Source: Bacteroidota bacterium (GTDB lineage: Bacteria > Bacteroidota > Ignavibacteria > Ignavibacteriales > Melioribacteraceae). From it: a stretch of DNA of 64,000 nucleotides. The notes beneath the pieces are model-generated. The model saw only the letters and a program-made list of their open reading frames with translations. It had not been told where the DNA came from and made no database searches. Below, piece by piece: positions 9,452 to 18,437 of the stretch (its first letter is position 1; each line of letters starts with the position of its first letter). The translations under genes were made by a program, and so were the position numbers. Location of the stretch: positions 682,001 through 746,000 of the forward strand of contig JAEWUC010000005.1 in NCBI GenBank assembly GCA_023397505.1, given 5' to 3'.

Positions 9452-10333
9452 ATGAATCCATTATTGAATAAAATTGCGCTCGGCTCCGCCCAATTTGGAC
9501 TCGATTACGGGATAAACAATAAAACCGGAAAAATTCCGAGAGAAGATGTATATAAAATACTCGACTCCTTAATGGAAAACAAAATCGAATTTATTGATAC
9601 CGCTCAAGCATACGGCGAAAGCGAAAACATTTTAGGTAGTTACATAAGGGAAAACAATTCATCATTCAAGATCATATCCAAAATACAAGATTGCGCTCAC
9701 GACAAAGTAGAAATACTGATCAGGAAAACTATAGAAAGACTTGCAGTTAAAAATTTATACGGACTGCTTCTGCACAGTTTCGACACATACACAAAAAATC
9801 CTTCGACTTACAAAAAAGTAATCTCCGCGAAATCCGATGGATTAATTGAGAAAGCAGGTTTCTCGCTTTATTATCCCAATCAACTGATAAAAATATTAGA
9901 TGATAATATTGAATTTGATCTGGTTCAAATTCCTTATAATTTATTTGATAGGAGATTCGAAAAATATTTCCACGTATTGAAAGAAAGAAATGTTGAAATA
10001 CATGTCCGCTCGGTTTTTCTACAAGGATTGTTTTTTATGCAGCCCGGCGATTTACCGCAGAATCTTAAAGAATTCTCAGATCAACTTTTGTTATTAAAAG
10101 AATATTCTGCAAAATTGGGAATTACCATATATGAATTGGCTTTATTATTTGTTATCTCAAATCCGTTAATTGATAAATCAGTAATTGGAATCGACAATGT
10201 TTACCATTTGGAAGATATCATTAAGGTACTAAACGACAACCAGAAATTAGAGTATGTAAATTCTCAAAAAACTTTTTTATCGAAACTTGAAATAGGAAAT
10301 GAAACTATATTAATACCCTCAAATTGGAAGTAA
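9452..10333 (+). CDS. Aldo/keto reductase of the nonulosonate cluster
   Basis: 293 residues with an AKR fold. GSAQFGLDYGINNKTGKI is the N-terminal strand typical of AKRs encoded in nonulosonic acid loci, FIDTAQAYGESE carries the catalytic Asp and Tyr, and LHSF supplies the His region. AKRs are NAD(P)H-dependent carbonyl reductases; the substrate here is unknown. Genes of this type accompany pseudaminic and legionaminic acid genes in many bacteria, but they are not part of the minimal six-step Pse pathway. It may act on a variant sugar or a linked precursor (inference). It is one base short of abutting the SDR gene, so the two are probably translated from one message. Confidence 0.8.
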   Translation: MNPLLNKIALGSAQFGLDYGINNKTGKIPREDVYKILDSLMENKIEFIDTAQAYGESENILGSYIRENNSSFKIISKIQDCAHDKVEILIRKTIERLAVKNLYGLLLHSFDTYTKNPSTYKKVISAKSDGLIEKAGFSLYYPNQLIKILDDNIEFDLVQIPYNLFDRRFEKYFHVLKERNVEIHVRSVFLQGLFFMQPGDLPQNLKEFSDQLLLLKEYSAKLGITIYELALLFVISNPLIDKSVIGIDNVYHLEDIIKVLNDNQKLEYVNSQKTFLSKLEIGNETILIPSNWK

Positions 10334-10334
10334 T

Positions 10335-11111
10335 ATGAAAAACATATTTGAATTAAAGGGAAAGATCGCTGTAGTTACGGGCGGTTATAGTTATTTGGGA
10401 AAAGCAATATCCGAAGTTCTTGCACAATATGGTGCGACGGTTTACATAGTTGGTAAAAATGTTGAAGCGGCTAAAAAAGTAATTGCCTCGCTCCATCCAA
10501 AAAACAAAACCAAATTTGTGAACTGTGATGTGAGAAATTTAAACAGTATCAAAGATTGTTTTAAATACATTTCCGAGAAAGAAGGCCGGATAGATATTTT
10601 AATCAACAATGCAAATTTCGGCAAAGCGGGGATGCTGGATGAAATTAGTGAAACCGATTGGAATGAAGGAATTGACGGCACTATTAATAATTATTTTAGA
10701 TGTATTCAAACTGCATTAAAGTACATGAAAAGGAAAGGCGGTGTAATTTTAAATGTTTCATCTATGTACGGAGTTGTATCCCCCAATCCCGAAGTTTACG
10801 GCAATAGCGGATTCGATAATCCTCCAAATTATGGTGCGGGAAAAGCAGCGATTATTCAACTTACTAAATATGCAGCGGTTCACTTTGCAAAATACAATAT
10901 TAGAGTAAATTGCATTTCACCCGGAGCATTTCCAAAACCTTTAGTGCAAAAGAACAAAGAGTTTATAAAAAACCTTTCGAAGAAAATTCCTTTGGGTAGA
11001 ATAGGCAACCCCGATGAATTAAAAGGTGTTGTAATTTTGTTGACAAGCGATGCTTCAAGTTATATAACCGGACAAAATTTCTGTGTTGACGGCGGGTGGA
11101 CAATTTGGTAA
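10335..11111 (+). CDS. SDR-family oxidoreductase of the nonulosonate cluster
   Basis: 258 residues, classical short-chain dehydrogenase length. The NAD(P)-binding motif is TGGYSYLGKAI near residue 15 and the structural NNAN motif appears as INNANFG. Catalytic Ser is in LNVSSMYG, and the Tyr-Lys pair is in NYGAGKAA, that is, YxxxK. The C-terminal SYITGQNFCVDGGW is the usual SDR ending. The substrate is not identifiable. With the preceding aldo/keto reductase it forms a reductase pair commonly seen beside nonulosonic acid genes, possibly making an epimer or a modified side chain. The last bases overlap the candidate GTG or TTG start of the following gene. Confidence 0.8.
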   Translation: MKNIFELKGKIAVVTGGYSYLGKAISEVLAQYGATVYIVGKNVEAAKKVIASLHPKNKTKFVNCDVRNLNSIKDCFKYISEKEGRIDILINNANFGKAGMLDEISETDWNEGIDGTINNYFRCIQTALKYMKRKGGVILNVSSMYGVVSPNPEVYGNSGFDNPPNYGAGKAAIIQLTKYAAVHFAKYNIRVNCISPGAFPKPLVQKNKEFIKNLSKKIPLGRIGNPDELKGVVILLTSDASSYITGQNFCVDGGWTIW

Positions 11112-11851
11112 CAAAACCCAAAATACATGCAATCATCCAGGCAAGAATGGGTTCAACAAGATTGCCGGGGAAAATATTAAAAGATATTCTCGGCGAGCCA
11201 ATGTTGTTAAGACTTGTAAATAGAGTTAAATCAGCCAAATTGCTAAATAATATTATCGTCGCCACGACAACATCAGCAGAGGATGATGTTGTTGTAAATT
11301 TATGCAATAAGAATAATATAAAAGTTTTTCGCGGCGATGAACTTGATGTTCTCAAAAGATACTATTTCGCGGCAAAGCAGTTTGATTCAGAAGTAATAGT
11401 TAGATTAACGGGAGACAACCCTCTCGTTGATCCTAATATCATTGATCTCGCTGTGTCGGAATTTTTACAAACCGGCAAAACAGAATCAATTGATTACCTA
11501 TCAACCCGAAACTATCCTTACGGTTTGAACGTTGAGGTGTTTTCGTTCACTGCTCTTGAGAAAACTTACAATCATGGTTCTGCGCCACACGAAAGAGAAC
11601 ATGTTACGCCTTATATTTATAATCATCCAGAGATATTTAGCATAAAGAATTATGTTAATAAAACGGATTTATCATTTCACAGGTGGACTGTGGATACCCA
11701 GGAAGATTATGATCTGATAAAAGAAATCTATGATGCTTTGTATCATAAAAAAGAAATATTCCTTTTAGAGGATATTCTCAAACTTTTTGATGAAAGACCT
11801 GAATTGCTCAATATCAACAAATTCATTGTGCAAAAGCGACTTGGAGATTAG
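11096..11851 (+). CDS. SpsF-like cytidylyltransferase (candidate PseF)
   Basis: 251 residues from a GTG at 11096, which overlaps the SDR stop by 16 bp; a TTG at 11105 is an alternative. HAIIQARMGSTRLPGKIL is the nucleotide-binding start of the SpsF/CMP-KDO-synthetase-like family, and RLTGDNPLVDP provides the metal-binding Asp region. Such proteins transfer CMP to 3-deoxy-nonulosonates. No other CMP-nonulosonate synthetase is encoded here, so this is the best candidate to activate pseudaminic acid (PseF step). This assignment rests on family plus context; SpsF-type proteins are more divergent than canonical PseF. It ends the cluster and is followed by about 210 bp without a gene. Confidence 0.75.
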   Translation: MDNLVTKPKIHAIIQARMGSTRLPGKILKDILGEPMLLRLVNRVKSAKLLNNIIVATTTSAEDDVVVNLCNKNNIKVFRGDELDVLKRYYFAAKQFDSEVIVRLTGDNPLVDPNIIDLAVSEFLQTGKTESIDYLSTRNYPYGLNVEVFSFTALEKTYNHGSAPHEREHVTPYIYNHPEIFSIKNYVNKTDLSFHRWTVDTQEDYDLIKEIYDALYHKKEIFLLEDILKLFDERPELLNINKFIVQKRLGD

Positions 11852-12060
11852 ATAACTTCTAGTTTAAACTTAATACGAACTAACCTAAAAAATGGCAGTC
11901 GTGATTTTCTTATTCAACCTTTAACATTTCAAATTATTTTCGCAAAACACTTCTAATATTTTTTTTCAAAAACAGAAATCTTCGAACTACTAATTGAGCA
12001 ACAATTTCAAGCAGAAAACTATTCCTCCCTATCATTGTTTTGTAAATAACTGAGGAAGAA

Positions 12061-12303
12061 ATGAAAGTATTTTATAACCTTGCTCGCAGATATTTTTTTA
12101 ATCCCTTGAAAAACGGCATCCTTGGTTTTATTGCTTTTTTATTCGTTCTGGTTGCCACAAAGTATTTATCATTTTTGATTGGAAATCAGACTAAGTTCAT
12201 TATTGACGAAGAAGATCTGATGCTTTCTTTGATTGGATTTGTTCTTTTCTTTTTAATTCGTCTTCTTGAAAATACGAACGAACATCAAAATCAACTTAGG
12301 TAG
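12061..12303 (+). CDS. Small two-helix membrane protein, unknown
   Basis: 80 residues preceded by GAGGAAGAA directly before the ATG, so expression is likely. Hydrophobic segments at about residues 19-38 (GILGFIAFLFVLVAT) and 52-67 (LSLIGFVLFFLIRLL) suggest two membrane helices with a short charged loop (DEED) between them. No family was recognised. It stands alone on the plus strand after the glycan cluster, and its stop overlaps the end of prfA on the other strand by 8 bp (tail-to-tail). The upstream gap 11852-12060 shows no other gene or clear promoter. Confidence 0.6.
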   Translation: MKVFYNLARRYFFNPLKNGILGFIAFLFVLVATKYLSFLIGNQTKFIIDEEDLMLSLIGFVLFFLIRLLENTNEHQNQLR

Positions 12304-13366
12304 ATTGAAGTTTTTCCGTACGGTCAGCCAACTTTAGTTTTTCAATCAGCTCGTTCAATTCGCCTTCAATTATTTCGGAAAGATTATAAAGCGTAAGTCC
12401 AATTCGGTGGTCGGTAACCCTGTTTTGCGGGAAATTATATGTTCTGATTTTATCGCTTCTGTCTCCTTTGCGCACCATAGATTTTCTTTGAGCAGCAATC
12501 TCGCTGTTTTGTTCACTCAATTTCATATCGTACAAACGCGCTTTTAAAACCTTCATTGCTTTCTGCCGGTTTTTCAATTGCGATCTTTCATCCTGGCATT
12601 GAACAACAAGTCCGGATGGAATATGCGTGATTCTAATAGCGGTTTCAACCTTGTTAACATTTTGCCCGCCCGCACCGCCGCTTCTGTAAACATCTATTCT
12701 TAAATCGTTCGGGTCGATATTTACTTCAACATCTTCGACTTCCGGCATAACAACAACAGACGCCGCGGATGTATGGACTCTCCCGCTTGCTTCAGTTGCC
12801 GGTACGCGTTGAACGCGGTGAACACCACTTTCAAATTTCATATCGCTGAAAACGCTTTCTCCGGTTAATAAGAAAACGGCTTCTTTAATTCCGCCTATGC
12901 CTGTATCGCTTAAATCAATCAATTCTTTTTTCCATCCGCGTATTTCGGCGTAACGCGAATACATTCTATATAAATCCGCCGCGAACAATCCTGCTTCTTC
13001 GCCGCCGGTACCTGCTCGTATTTCAACTATTACATTTTTATCATCATCCGGGTCTTTGGGGATTAAAAGAATTTTTATTTCCTCTTCCAGACTAATCACC
13101 TTTTCTTTCAGTTCTTTCAATTCGGAATCGGCTATTTCAGAAAGTTCTTTATCATCCGACGAATCAATAATTTCCTGGTTACCTTTTATATTATTCAATG
13201 TTGTTTGATATTCATAAAACACATTTATGATTGGCGTAAGTTGGGTTCTTTCCTTGCTTAAAGAAATGTATTTGGCTTGGTCCGACATAATATTCGGATT
13301 CGAAAGCTGCTCGCTAATCTTTTCGTATTTATCGCTTAATGATTTTAGTTTGTCGTATAAATCCAT
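12296..13366 (-). CDS. prfA: Peptide chain release factor 1
   Basis: 356 residues, the normal RF1 length. RF1 reads UAA and UAG in the ribosomal A site and triggers peptide release. The universal GGQ motif is in YRSGGAGGQNVNKVE. The anticodon-like recognition loop reads RVPATEASGRVHTSA, with PAT (RF1 PxT class) and not the SPF of RF2, which sets the assignment to prfA. GAGGAAAT lies just before the ATG. No hemK/prmC methyltransferase gene, often adjacent, is present here. Downstream the gene meets the 80-aa membrane protein tail to tail. Confidence 0.97.
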   Translation of the reverse strand: MDLYDKLKSLSDKYEKISEQLSNPNIMSDQAKYISLSKERTQLTPIINVFYEYQTTLNNIKGNQEIIDSSDDKELSEIADSELKELKEKVISLEEEIKILLIPKDPDDDKNVIVEIRAGTGGEEAGLFAADLYRMYSRYAEIRGWKKELIDLSDTGIGGIKEAVFLLTGESVFSDMKFESGVHRVQRVPATEASGRVHTSAASVVVMPEVEDVEVNIDPNDLRIDVYRSGGAGGQNVNKVETAIRITHIPSGLVVQCQDERSQLKNRQKAMKVLKARLYDMKLSEQNSEIAAQRKSMVRKGDRSDKIRTYNFPQNRVTDHRIGLTLYNLSEIIEGELNELIEKLKLADRTEKLQST

Positions 13367-13478
13367 ATTTCCTCATTTGCCACAGAAACAGCCATTAAAA
13401 AGCGGGCAAAATATACGAAAGTTCGTCATTAGTTGTTTTATTCAAAACAGTTTTGGGAATTGACTTGATGAGAAATAA

Positions 13479-14828
13479 CTATGCAATGCTTCTTAAAAGA
13501 TTCAGATATTCAATTTGGGTATCAATCCCCGGGATTGCTTGAGTTCTCTGATTTGCAATTTTGATATTCATCAACTCAAATAACTCATCGAGAGCATCAA
13601 ACATTTGAATTTGCGGGTAGCCGTTATCTCGAAGATAGTGAATAAGCTTCATAGTCTTGAAACCGTCAAACCACATCATTTTTTGCTTGTTTATTTGTTC
13701 TTTCGTCTTCGAGTTCCCAAGTATTCGGTTCCAATTATTTTCAAAAGAATTATCTTTTAAATAGGTGAATAATCCTGGATCAATTTCTTCGGCTTTAGCA
13801 AACAATTCCTTTTCATCATGATTGTTATCGGAGTTAAATACTTCCAGCCATTTTTGAAGAACTATAAATGATTGTGGATTATATAAAAGATATTCATCAC
13901 GTGAGTTTTCAATAAATCTATTTATGCGTTGACCCGTACCAAACGGTACACGCCATGAAGGACGGCTCGCAGGATATACTTTTGTTGAAGCAATTTTTTT
14001 AATTGAAGTTACTTTTGCTAATTTTTCTAAAAAGTAAAAATCCTCAGCCGCTTTTCTTTTATTCATTCCGCCAATCTTGCAATAACTTTCTACATCGCAT
14101 AGCATTGTTGAACCGATAAACGTAAACGCAAATGGTGATTGAGCATATTTTAAACCGAGTGTGTAATAACGCAAAAATATTTCATAGCATATTATAGCTT
14201 TTTTTTCTATTTCATCTTCGGGAAGAATATGTTCGTATTGAACATGCCCGGCTGATATTTTCTTATTATTGAATTCTTCAACTATTGCGGACAAATAATT
14301 TCTTTCAACGATACAATCGGAATCAAGACAAATAATTATTTTTTTTGAATTGATCTGATAATTGAACAATGTCAATGCAATATCCATCCCAATTTTTCTC
14401 GCTAAGCCAACGCCCGCATCTTTCGCCGGCAATTCATTGCCCGATGAAGATGCATCAATAAATCCAATATTAATGCCGCCGTCAATTAATTCATGTGAAA
14501 TACTGTTTTGTGAATAGTCTTTCCGAAGGATGCTTTGAAATAATTTTAGTGTTAGTTGATTGTCTTTTTTTACATCTTCATTTGCATCTGCCGAATTATT
14601 AATTACAAACAGAAATAAAGTTTCGTTCAAATACTTGTTATCAATTTGAATAAGTGAATAAAGTAAGCGTAAAATGTTTTCATATTCCTGGATTGCCGGA
14701 ATTACAACAATATTGTTGTACTTTTTATCTTTTGCTGTTTCAACACCCCATCCTGAAAGACCATACTTTTCCAAATATGCTTTTACAAAAGCAGGTAATG
14801 ATATTTGAAGTGCTTGATTCTCATTCAT
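13479..14828 (-). CDS. Family 2-like glycosyltransferase
   Basis: 449 residues. The GT-A fold is suggested by IVVIPAIQEYENILRLLYSL near residue 40 and by the DxD motif in IICLDSDCIVERNYL at about residue 170, which binds metal and nucleotide sugar. A later AAEDFYFLEKLAKV stretch matches the acceptor-site ED region of GT2 enzymes. There is no obvious membrane segment. It starts 8 bp inside the end of miaA on the same strand, so the two are probably co-transcribed, although they have no functional link that I can see. It could make a small glycoconjugate or osmolyte; the substrate is unknown. Confidence 0.75.
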   Translation of the reverse strand: MNENQALQISLPAFVKAYLEKYGLSGWGVETAKDKKYNNIVVIPAIQEYENILRLLYSLIQIDNKYLNETLFLFVINNSADANEDVKKDNQLTLKLFQSILRKDYSQNSISHELIDGGINIGFIDASSSGNELPAKDAGVGLARKIGMDIALTLFNYQINSKKIIICLDSDCIVERNYLSAIVEEFNNKKISAGHVQYEHILPEDEIEKKAIICYEIFLRYYTLGLKYAQSPFAFTFIGSTMLCDVESYCKIGGMNKRKAAEDFYFLEKLAKVTSIKKIASTKVYPASRPSWRVPFGTGQRINRFIENSRDEYLLYNPQSFIVLQKWLEVFNSDNNHDEKELFAKAEEIDPGLFTYLKDNSFENNWNRILGNSKTKEQINKQKMMWFDGFKTMKLIHYLRDNGYPQIQMFDALDELFELMNIKIANQRTQAIPGIDTQIEYLNLLRSIA

Positions 14829-15732
14829 GAAAATAATTCTTTAAAATAATTTTTTCGGCAGCTTCATATTCCGCATTTTCTATCCAATGAATTTTCAATC
14901 CTTCTCTTTCCATTTTTCTAAACCAAGTCATCTGCCGTTTAGCAAATTGATGTATCGCTGTGTTCAGCTTTTCAAACATCTCTTCATATGTTAATTCTTG
15001 CTTTAGATATTTTGCAATAAACTTGTATTCAAGCCCGAAGAATTCCAGTTTTTCAAATGTAATTCCGCTATCAATCAGGTTTTCCACTTCTTTAATCATT
15101 CCGCTATCGAGACGTTGTTTCAGCCTTTTCGTAATTCTATCTTTCACAATACTTCTTTCAACATTAACACCTATTACGAGAGAATTGACTGTTGTTTTGC
15201 CTTCTATGTTTCTAAAATATTTTTTTTCGGCAATCATTATAGCTTTTATAATTCTGTCCTTAATTAACAAATCGGTTGTGTTATGAAGATTCGGATTTAA
15301 CTCAAATAATTTTTTACGAAGCAAGTCGATATCCTCTTCGTTCAGTCTATCATAAGAATGCGAATCATATTCAACTTTGTTTAATTCATATGATTTTAAA
15401 ATGGAATGCAGATACAAGCCGGTACCGCCGACAAGAAAGGGTATTTTGTTCCGCGAAGAAATATCATTAAAGGATTTATAAAATAATTCGTTGAATGAAA
15501 AGAGATTGAATTCTCCACCCGGCTGCAAGACATTAATTAAATGATACGGAATAACTTTGCCGTTAACGCTGTAATCATCCAAGTCTTTTCCGGTTCCTAA
15601 ATCCATCCCGATATAAACCTGGCGTGAATCGGCAGAAATAATTTCTCCGTTGAAACGATTTGCAAGCAAAGCGCCGAGGCGGGTTTTACCGACTGCAGTA
15701 GGTCCAAGAATTGTAATAAGATTATAATTCAT
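14821..15732 (-). CDS. miaA: tRNA dimethylallyltransferase MiaA
   Basis: 303 residues, typical MiaA length. The enzyme attaches dimethylallyl to N6 of A37 in tRNAs reading UNN codons. The P-loop reads ILGPTAVGKTRLG at the N-terminus, followed by EIISADSRQVYIGMDLGTGK, where the Asp and Arg are catalytic, and FLVGGTGLYLHSI. QFAKRQMTWFRK near the C-terminus is the family signature for tRNA binding. It is the first gene of a short unit with the family 2 glycosyltransferase. The 105-bp gap upstream separates it from the large sensor protein on the same strand. Confidence 0.96.
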   Translation of the reverse strand: MNYNLITILGPTAVGKTRLGALLANRFNGEIISADSRQVYIGMDLGTGKDLDDYSVNGKVIPYHLINVLQPGGEFNLFSFNELFYKSFNDISSRNKIPFLVGGTGLYLHSILKSYELNKVEYDSHSYDRLNEEDIDLLRKKLFELNPNLHNTTDLLIKDRIIKAIMIAEKKYFRNIEGKTTVNSLVIGVNVERSIVKDRITKRLKQRLDSGMIKEVENLIDSGITFEKLEFFGLEYKFIAKYLKQELTYEEMFEKLNTAIHQFAKRQMTWFRKMEREGLKIHWIENAEYEAAEKIILKNYFHE

Positions 15733-15837
15733 ATTGACAAATTCTCATTCCGACATTCAAATTACAAGCATTTTTTATAAAGACATAGCGAGCCGTACGC
15801 AACTTCATCGACTGATTTAATAAATATTCGCAAAAAA

Positions 15838-18423
15838 TTAAAATGAAGCAGCTATCGGAATTGAGATCACAAATGTAGCGCCCTGACCAAGCGAACTTTG
15901 AACATCTACCGTCCCATTGTGAGCTTCAACCACTTTTCTTGTAATAGACAATCCGAGTCCGGTGCCTTCCTTTTTACCATAGCTCATAAACGGTTCGAAG
16001 ATTTTATCCTTAAAACCATCAGGGATGCCGAGCCCGCTATCCTGGAAAAATATTTTTACTCGTTTATCATCACGTTTTGTGTAAACATTTATTGTACCGC
16101 CTTCGGGCATTGCGTCACATGCATTCTTTACTATATGGACAAAGCACTGGTAAAACTCTTTAACATCAAGTTTAACAGTTACATCTTTATCGTACTCCGT
16201 TGCAATCCGGCAATTACGTGATTCAACTAATGATGTGATTCGCGAAGCATAATCTGCAAGAGTATTATTTAAACTGACATTCAGGGTTCTAAGCACAGGC
16301 TTGCCTTCAGAGTAACTTGAAGTTGTTTGAACTATATCAACAACCTGGCTTAATTGTTCAAGAAGCATATCAATAACTTGCGCAACATCCTGCGACAAAG
16401 TTTTGGTTTTAAGATGTTCAGCATATCGTTTGCTAACAAGAACAGGTTTTTTAATATCCTGAATTAAAAAGTTAGCCATCTTGCCAAGCGATTGAACACG
16501 TTCGGCTTGAAGAAGTTTATCAACCATTGCAGCGTTCTGCAGTGCGATTGCGGAATGAATTGAAATTGCGTTAAGAAAATTTTCATCAAGTTTGGAAAAC
16601 TCGCCGTTGTTACTGTTAAGTAGTTGCAACACACCGATAATTTCATATTTATTATTTCTTATCGGGTAGCAAAGCATATTTTTAGTTTTATAACCGCTTG
16701 CTTTGTCAAAATCGGAACGGAAGCGCGGGTCGGTTTGTACATCTTTAATATTAATTACATCGCCGCTTAGCGCAACATATCCGGCAAGACCCTCGCCAAT
16801 TTTTAAACGAATTTCCCTCGACTCACTGCCCATAGCCACCAGGGACCATAATTCGTTTTTTTCACGGTCGATTATAAAAAGAGTTCCTCGGTCAGCATTT
16901 GTTAAACTTGTTGCAACCTTAACAACATTCGCAAGCACCTCATCGATTTTAACTGTAGAATTAACAAACTCTGCGGCTTTAATTATCATTTGTAATTGAT
17001 CTGATGTCATTTCACCTCCAGCATCGCTAATGGTTCGCCAATTATCGGATTTTGAAACGGGCTCGCCTCTTTCAACTTTACGAAGTTTTTCATCTGCTTC
17101 TGCAAGTATGTCTTCGTTGTCAAAATGTTTTTTATACGGCTGGGCATCTGATTTTTCTTCTTCGGGATTTGGTTGAGTTTTATATCGACCTTGCGATGAA
17201 TCAATTGGTATCTCTTCCTCAGGCTTAAGCTCGTTATTATCATGTGATTCAAATTTACTTCCGAAATCGTCCTTCTTATCCTCAAGGTCTTCGGGTTTAA
17301 CCCGTCCGTTCACATCATAAATTTCGTGTTTGTCGTCTGCAAATGCTGCAAAAAAGCTTGAATCAACATTGTTATCTTTTTCCATTAATACTTCTTTCAG
17401 TTCAAAATCAGAAATCGAATTTTCTTCACTATTAAACAAACTTTTTTCTTCCTGTTCAATTTTAGGAATTTCAAATTGCTCACTTCCACCGCTTAAAATA
17501 TTGAACAGTGCATCGTCAAGTTCACTTGTCTTGCCGGCAGGTTGATGCAACTCTTCGGCAGTATCGGGGATTTCAAATTCTGCTTTTGGGATTCCGTCTT
17601 CATTCAGAAATGCCGACTCATCAAAAGCGGTTAGTTTGGTTTCTTGTTTTTCACCAGGCTCGTTTTGTATTTCACTTAAATCAAATTCGGACTTAGGAAT
17701 ACCGTCTTCGTTAAATAAATTATTTTTGTTGTCAATGAAATCTTCGGCGCCGGATTCTTCTTCGTCAAAAGCAATCATTTCAAAATTTTCGTTTTCATTT
17801 TTCTGATCATCAATCGGTTGTATAATATTTGCGTCTTCTGCTCGTGATACGCTTGCAATCGATTTAAAAAATTCATCATCCGACTCTGTTTTCTCAATTT
17901 CATCTGCTGCTACAGAAGAACTTTGAAAAGGATTTTGAATTTCGTCTGAACCAAAATTTCCGTGGATGTCGGAGTTTATTCCCAAAGTAGAAGTTTTTGT
18001 CTCAACACGTGAAAAGTTATTCTCAACCTCTTCTGCCGGTTCTCGAAGATTCAAATAAATTTGATGTTCACGGCTTGTAAGTAATTCTATTTCGTCTTTA
18101 GACAATGAAATCAAGTAGGAATCGCGCAAGGCAACGGCTGTAGAAGTGCGCGAAGTTTCCTCATAATATTCTTCGTTGCCGAAAAAATCGTCTTCAACAA
18201 AAACATAGGATTTGGTTTTGCCCAAAAGACGTTTTTTAACAACATTAACTTCGCCGCTAACCACCAAGAAAATCGAATCCGAATTATCGCCTTCGCGATA
18301 CAGGATTTCTCCCTCACCGGCGGTTATCAGTTTTCCCTTTATGCTCGAAAGATCGATTTTCGAAATGTCGGCATTTTTGAGTAATTTGTTCTTACTTAAT
18401 GCTATAGATAATTGATTTTCCAT
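15838..18423 (-). CDS. cNMP-binding/GAF sensor with HATPase domain and degenerate HisKA
   Basis: 861 residues. A cyclic-nucleotide-binding-like domain spans about residues 20-130 (GEILYREGDNSDSIFLVVSGE). It is followed by a roughly 330-residue very acidic, low-complexity linker, a GAF domain (about 477-640) and an HATPase with intact N box HIVKNACDAMPEGG, DSGLGIP, IFEPF and GTGLGLSI. The dimerisation-helix segment reads SLGKMANFLIQDIKKP. The position normally held by the phosphorylated His (H-E-x-x-x-P) is Gln655, so it cannot autophosphorylate in the usual way. The linker carries two near-identical NEDGIPKxEF motifs. It starts 14 bp from the divergent AlkA-like gene. It is soluble, and no partner regulator is adjacent. 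Confidence 0.85.
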   Translation of the reverse strand: MENQLSIALSKNKLLKNADISKIDLSSIKGKLITAGEGEILYREGDNSDSIFLVVSGEVNVVKKRLLGKTKSYVFVEDDFFGNEEYYEETSRTSTAVALRDSYLISLSKDEIELLTSREHQIYLNLREPAEEVENNFSRVETKTSTLGINSDIHGNFGSDEIQNPFQSSSVAADEIEKTESDDEFFKSIASVSRAEDANIIQPIDDQKNENENFEMIAFDEEESGAEDFIDNKNNLFNEDGIPKSEFDLSEIQNEPGEKQETKLTAFDESAFLNEDGIPKAEFEIPDTAEELHQPAGKTSELDDALFNILSGGSEQFEIPKIEQEEKSLFNSEENSISDFELKEVLMEKDNNVDSSFFAAFADDKHEIYDVNGRVKPEDLEDKKDDFGSKFESHDNNELKPEEEIPIDSSQGRYKTQPNPEEEKSDAQPYKKHFDNEDILAEADEKLRKVERGEPVSKSDNWRTISDAGGEMTSDQLQMIIKAAEFVNSTVKIDEVLANVVKVATSLTNADRGTLFIIDREKNELWSLVAMGSESREIRLKIGEGLAGYVALSGDVINIKDVQTDPRFRSDFDKASGYKTKNMLCYPIRNNKYEIIGVLQLLNSNNGEFSKLDENFLNAISIHSAIALQNAAMVDKLLQAERVQSLGKMANFLIQDIKKPVLVSKRYAEHLKTKTLSQDVAQVIDMLLEQLSQVVDIVQTTSSYSEGKPVLRTLNVSLNNTLADYASRITSLVESRNCRIATEYDKDVTVKLDVKEFYQCFVHIVKNACDAMPEGGTINVYTKRDDKRVKIFFQDSGLGIPDGFKDKIFEPFMSYGKKEGTGLGLSITRKVVEAHNGTVDVQSSLGQGATFVISIPIAASF

Positions 18424-18437
18424 TATGGGTATTTTAG

